A stretch of DNA of 35,168 nucleotides. Origin: Chloroflexota bacterium (GTDB lineage: Bacteria > Chloroflexota > Anaerolineae > Anaerolineales > UBA4823). The position numbers and the translations under genes are program-made. The notes below the pieces were generated by a model. The model ran no database searches, was not told where the DNA came from, and saw nothing but the letters and a program-made list of their open reading frames with translations. The first letter of the stretch is position 1. Every line of letters starts with the position of its first letter. Where the stretch lies: contig JAUWPO010000008.1 of the NCBI GenBank assembly GCA_030611505.1, positions 1-35,168 on the forward strand, written 5' to 3'. Of this stretch, positions 34,654 through 35,168 are shown one piece after another.

Positions 34654-35168
34654 ATGCCAAATAGACTAGGTCATGAGAATTCACCATATCTTCTCCAACA
34701 CGCCAAGAACCCTGTTGATTGGTTTCCATGGGGAGATGAGGCTATAGAAATTGCAAAAAAGGAGGACAAACCCATCTTTCTCAGCATTGGATACGCTGCA
34801 TGTCACTGGTGTCATGTGATGGCTCACGAATCTTTCGAGGATCTTGAAACTGCATCTATCATGAACCAGCATTTTGTTAATATAAAAGTTGACCGCGAGG
34901 AAAGACCCGACTTAGATAACATTTATATGAATGCTGTTGTGGCATTGACAGGTCGGGGTGGATGGCCAATGAGTGTATTTCTAACCCCTGAGGGACAGCC
35001 TTTTTTCGGAGGCACATATTTTCCTCCAGTTAGACGATACAATATGTCATCGTTCAAGGAAGTGCTTATCAATGTTGCCCGCATATGGCGTGAAGACCGT
35101 TCCCAATTGCTGCATTCCAGTGCAGAGCTGACAGAACATCTAAAATCCAGTGGGATGTTGAATGAAGC
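34654..35168 (+). CDS. DUF255/YyaL-type thioredoxin-domain protein, 3' end cut by the window
   Basis: Not in the ORF track because the stop lies beyond the window. ATG 34654, preceded by GGAAGAAA, opens [23 protein letters not shown], the start of the DUF255 (spermatogenesis-associated protein 20-like) family. [17 protein letters not shown] holds the redox-type CHWC motif, and [12 protein letters not shown] and [24 protein letters not shown] follow as usual. The 171 residues seen are the thioredoxin-like first domain; full members are about 600-700 residues, with a C-terminal alpha-toroid. The function of the family is unclear. It starts 22 bases after scpA. Confidence 0.92.
   Translation, partial: MPNRLGHENSPYLLQHAKNPVDWFPWGDEAIEIAKKEDKPIFLSIGYAACHWCHVMAHESFEDLETASIMNQHFVNIKVDREERPDLDNIYMNAVVALTGRGGWPMSVFLTPEGQPFFGGTYFPPVRRYNMSSFKEVLINVARIWREDRSQLLHSSAELTEHLKSSGMLNE

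Overview
The window looks like chromosomal DNA from an AT-rich, free-living bacterium, most likely a Chloroflexota member of the Anaerolineae type. This is inferred from the gene families and their linkage (a thioredoxin-VKOR fusion, ATP-type PEP carboxykinase, TrmFO, stand-alone SpoIIE-type phosphatase, an Asp-type MurA), not from a marker-gene search. There is no rRNA, CRISPR array or prophage. One tRNA-Leu(UAG) is present. Both ends are cut: the left edge carries repeat DNA resembling the end of an IS21-family element, and the right edge cuts a DUF255/YyaL-type gene.

Layout. 1-720: 23-bp phased repeats, a small Cys-rich gene that appears to be decaying, a terminator and a possible 28-residue peptide. 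728-3490 (+): feoA-feoB ferrous iron uptake, then a SAM methyltransferase. 3512-9632 (-): complete [NiFe]-hydrogenase maturation operon hypA-hypB-hypF-hypC-hypD-hypE; no hydrogenase structural gene is in view. 9849-11276 (-): tatA and a secreted thioredoxin fused to a VKOR domain. 11499-15221 (+): trmFO, an M28/glutaminyl-cyclase-like hydrolase and hflX, ended by a strong bidirectional terminator. 15280-18134 (-): aspartate aminotransferase and pckA, translationally overlapped. 18531-19511 (-): a complete tyrosine recombinase with a dif-like inverted repeat just upstream of its start. 19862-21425: a radical SAM/HhH protein converging on an unknown gene. 21554-23987 (+): tRNA-Leu, trigger factor, clpP. 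24111-28648 (+): a tightly overlapped operon of HAD phosphatase, rlmN, diacylglycerol-kinase-like lipid kinase, methyltransferase, SpoIIE-type phosphatase and a miniature P-loop protein. 28736-31097 (+): secD-secF. 31112-35168: prepilin peptidase (-), murA (+), thioredoxin (-), scpA and the partial DUF255 gene (+).

How the parts relate. FeoAB imports Fe(II), HypA/HypB handle nickel, and HypC/D/E/F build the Fe(CN)2CO centre, so the first 10 kb reads as metal supply plus hydrogenase maturation. TatA and Trx-VKOR add export and oxidative folding at the membrane. The 21.5-31 kb stretch is mostly protein quality control, translation (RlmN) and secretion (SecDF).

The points most worth a second look are the dif-like site beside the recombinase, the phosphatase/mini-kinase pair in the lipid-kinase operon, the reversed domain order of the Trx-VKOR fusion, the Cys-to-Asp active site of MurA, and the small decaying or peptide genes at the left edge.
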